Shown piece by piece: positions 63,447 to 64,000 of a DNA stretch of 64,000 bases. Made by a program: the position numbers and the translations under genes. The stretch's first letter is position 1, and every line of letters starts with the position of its first letter. The stretch is from Nakamurella alba (GTDB lineage: Bacteria; Actinomycetota; Actinomycetes; Mycobacteriales; Nakamurellaceae): positions 248,001 through 312,000 of the forward strand of contig NZ_WLYK01000006.1 of NCBI RefSeq assembly GCF_009707545.1, given 5' to 3'. The notes below the pieces were generated by a model, which saw nothing but the letters and a program-made list of their open reading frames with translations, had not been told where the DNA came from and did not search any database.

Positions 63447-64000
63447 TCAGGCACCCAGCTCCGGCACCTGCGCGGTGAGGCCGGCGAGGAGGGTGTCGAG
63501 GCCGAATGTCCAGAAGTGGTCGGGGGCCAGGGCGCTGCCGCGGGCCGCGCCGGCGGCGGCGCCGATCCGGACGGCGCGCGGGTAGGCGTCGGGGTCGAGC
63601 ACCTCGGCCAGCAACGGCCCGGCTGCCGCCCACCACTGCTCGTCGGAGGCGCCGGACTCGGCCTCGGCCGCGCTCGTAGCGACCTCCAGCCGGACCGCGG
63701 AGCGGACAAAGGCGAGCACCTGCTGGAGCACGTCGTCACAGACCACGTCGTCGATACCGAGTCCGTCGAAGGCCGCCAGCTCGTGGTCGTACTTCGCCGT
63801 GGCCCCGGGGCCGAGGGTCGGCCGGCCGGGATGCACCATCGCGAGCCACGGATGGGCGCGGAGCATCTCCCGGTTCGAGTCGGCGACGGCACGCAACCGG
63901 TCCACCCCACGCCGTTGCCCGAGCGGTGGCCGCGGCATCTCCAGCTCGATCAGATCGATCATCAGGTCGAGCAGTTCGGCCCGCCCGGGCACGTAGGTGT
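63447..64000 (-). CDS. TetR-family regulator, N-terminus cut by window edge
   Basis: The visible 184 or so residues begin inside the end of the helix-turn-helix (YVPGRAELLDLMIDLI at the window edge) and continue into a C-terminal domain of the TetR_C tetracycline-repressor type, with HPWLAMVHPGRPTLGPGATA and DDVLQQVLAFVRSAV. The true start lies beyond base 64000. It is convergent with the GNAT gene. Confidence 0.85.
   Translation of the reverse strand, partial: TYVPGRAELLDLMIDLIELEMPRPPLGQRRGVDRLRAVADSNREMLRAHPWLAMVHPGRPTLGPGATAKYDHELAAFDGLGIDDVVCDDVLQQVLAFVRSAVRLEVATSAAEAESGASDEQWWAAAGPLLAEVLDPDAYPRAVRIGAAAGAARGSALAPDHFWTFGLDTLLAGLTAQVPELGA

Overview
The window is high-GC DNA from an actinomycete. 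The evidence is a bacterial proteasome activator (Bpa), an NDMA-type methanol dehydrogenase, a 13E12/DUF222-HNH gene, frequent GTG starts and many 4-nt ATGA/GTGA overlaps between genes. A Nakamurella-like or related lineage is my guess; nothing in the sequence fixes the genus. The ends cut a MoxR-type ATPase (left) and a TetR-family regulator (right).

Layout. 1-8 kb: a methanol dehydrogenase/AAA ATPase pair; a dihydrofolate-reductase-like protein; a TetR regulator behind two tandem palindromes and coupled to an SGNH hydrolase; an ADP-ribosylglycohydrolase/DUF1801 pair; and a tightly overlapped three-gene operon of unknown function with two paralogous two-helix membrane proteins. 8.5-11.5 kb: an 805-residue 13E12/HNH protein with a large acidic insert and a possible SOS box, then a lipoprotein. 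11.6-17.8 kb: tRNA-Arg, two tRNA-Ser, the aminotransferase Pat (HisC2-like), an SDR, an aldo-keto reductase and an MFS pump.

17.8-29 kb (minus strand): a deoxysugar/L-rhamnose-type catabolic operon. It runs DeoR regulator, rhamnulokinase, sugar-binding lipoprotein, ATPase, two permeases, class II aldolase, bifunctional aldolase/dehydrogenase and a ketose 3-epimerase. No classical rhamnose isomerase is present. 29.5-34.5 kb (plus): an FAD oxidoreductase/DUF1365 pair and a membrane PAS-GGDEF-EAL protein broken by a -1 frameshift in a C5G4 run.

34.5-41.5 kb (minus): a full trans-4-hydroxy-L-proline pathway. It holds a 4-hydroxyproline epimerase, a three-subunit FAD/2Fe-2S D-hydroxyproline dehydrogenase, a DapA-family deaminase, a 2-oxoglutarate semialdehyde dehydrogenase and a GntR regulator. 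A 16-nt motif recurs upstream of two of its transcription blocks. 41.5-47.4 kb: GNAT, quinone oxidoreductase, Bpa, a GGDEF protein, a class III aminotransferase, a tiny membrane protein behind a SigF/SigB-like promoter, and DUF1345.

47.4-61.3 kb: a polyamine uptake and catabolism locus. PotD-A-B-C import is followed in one overlapping operon by a 51-residue membrane protein and an aminobutyraldehyde dehydrogenase, then an amine oxidase and an 806-residue agmatinase-saccharopine dehydrogenase fusion. Divergently lie a Lrp/AsnC regulator, a putrescine-type aminotransferase and a second amine oxidase. Together these could take agmatine or putrescine to 4-aminobutyrate. The fusion protein is the most unusual gene in the window. 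61.3-64 kb: two small uncertain ORFs, a Cof-type HAD phosphatase, a GNAT and the truncated TetR gene.
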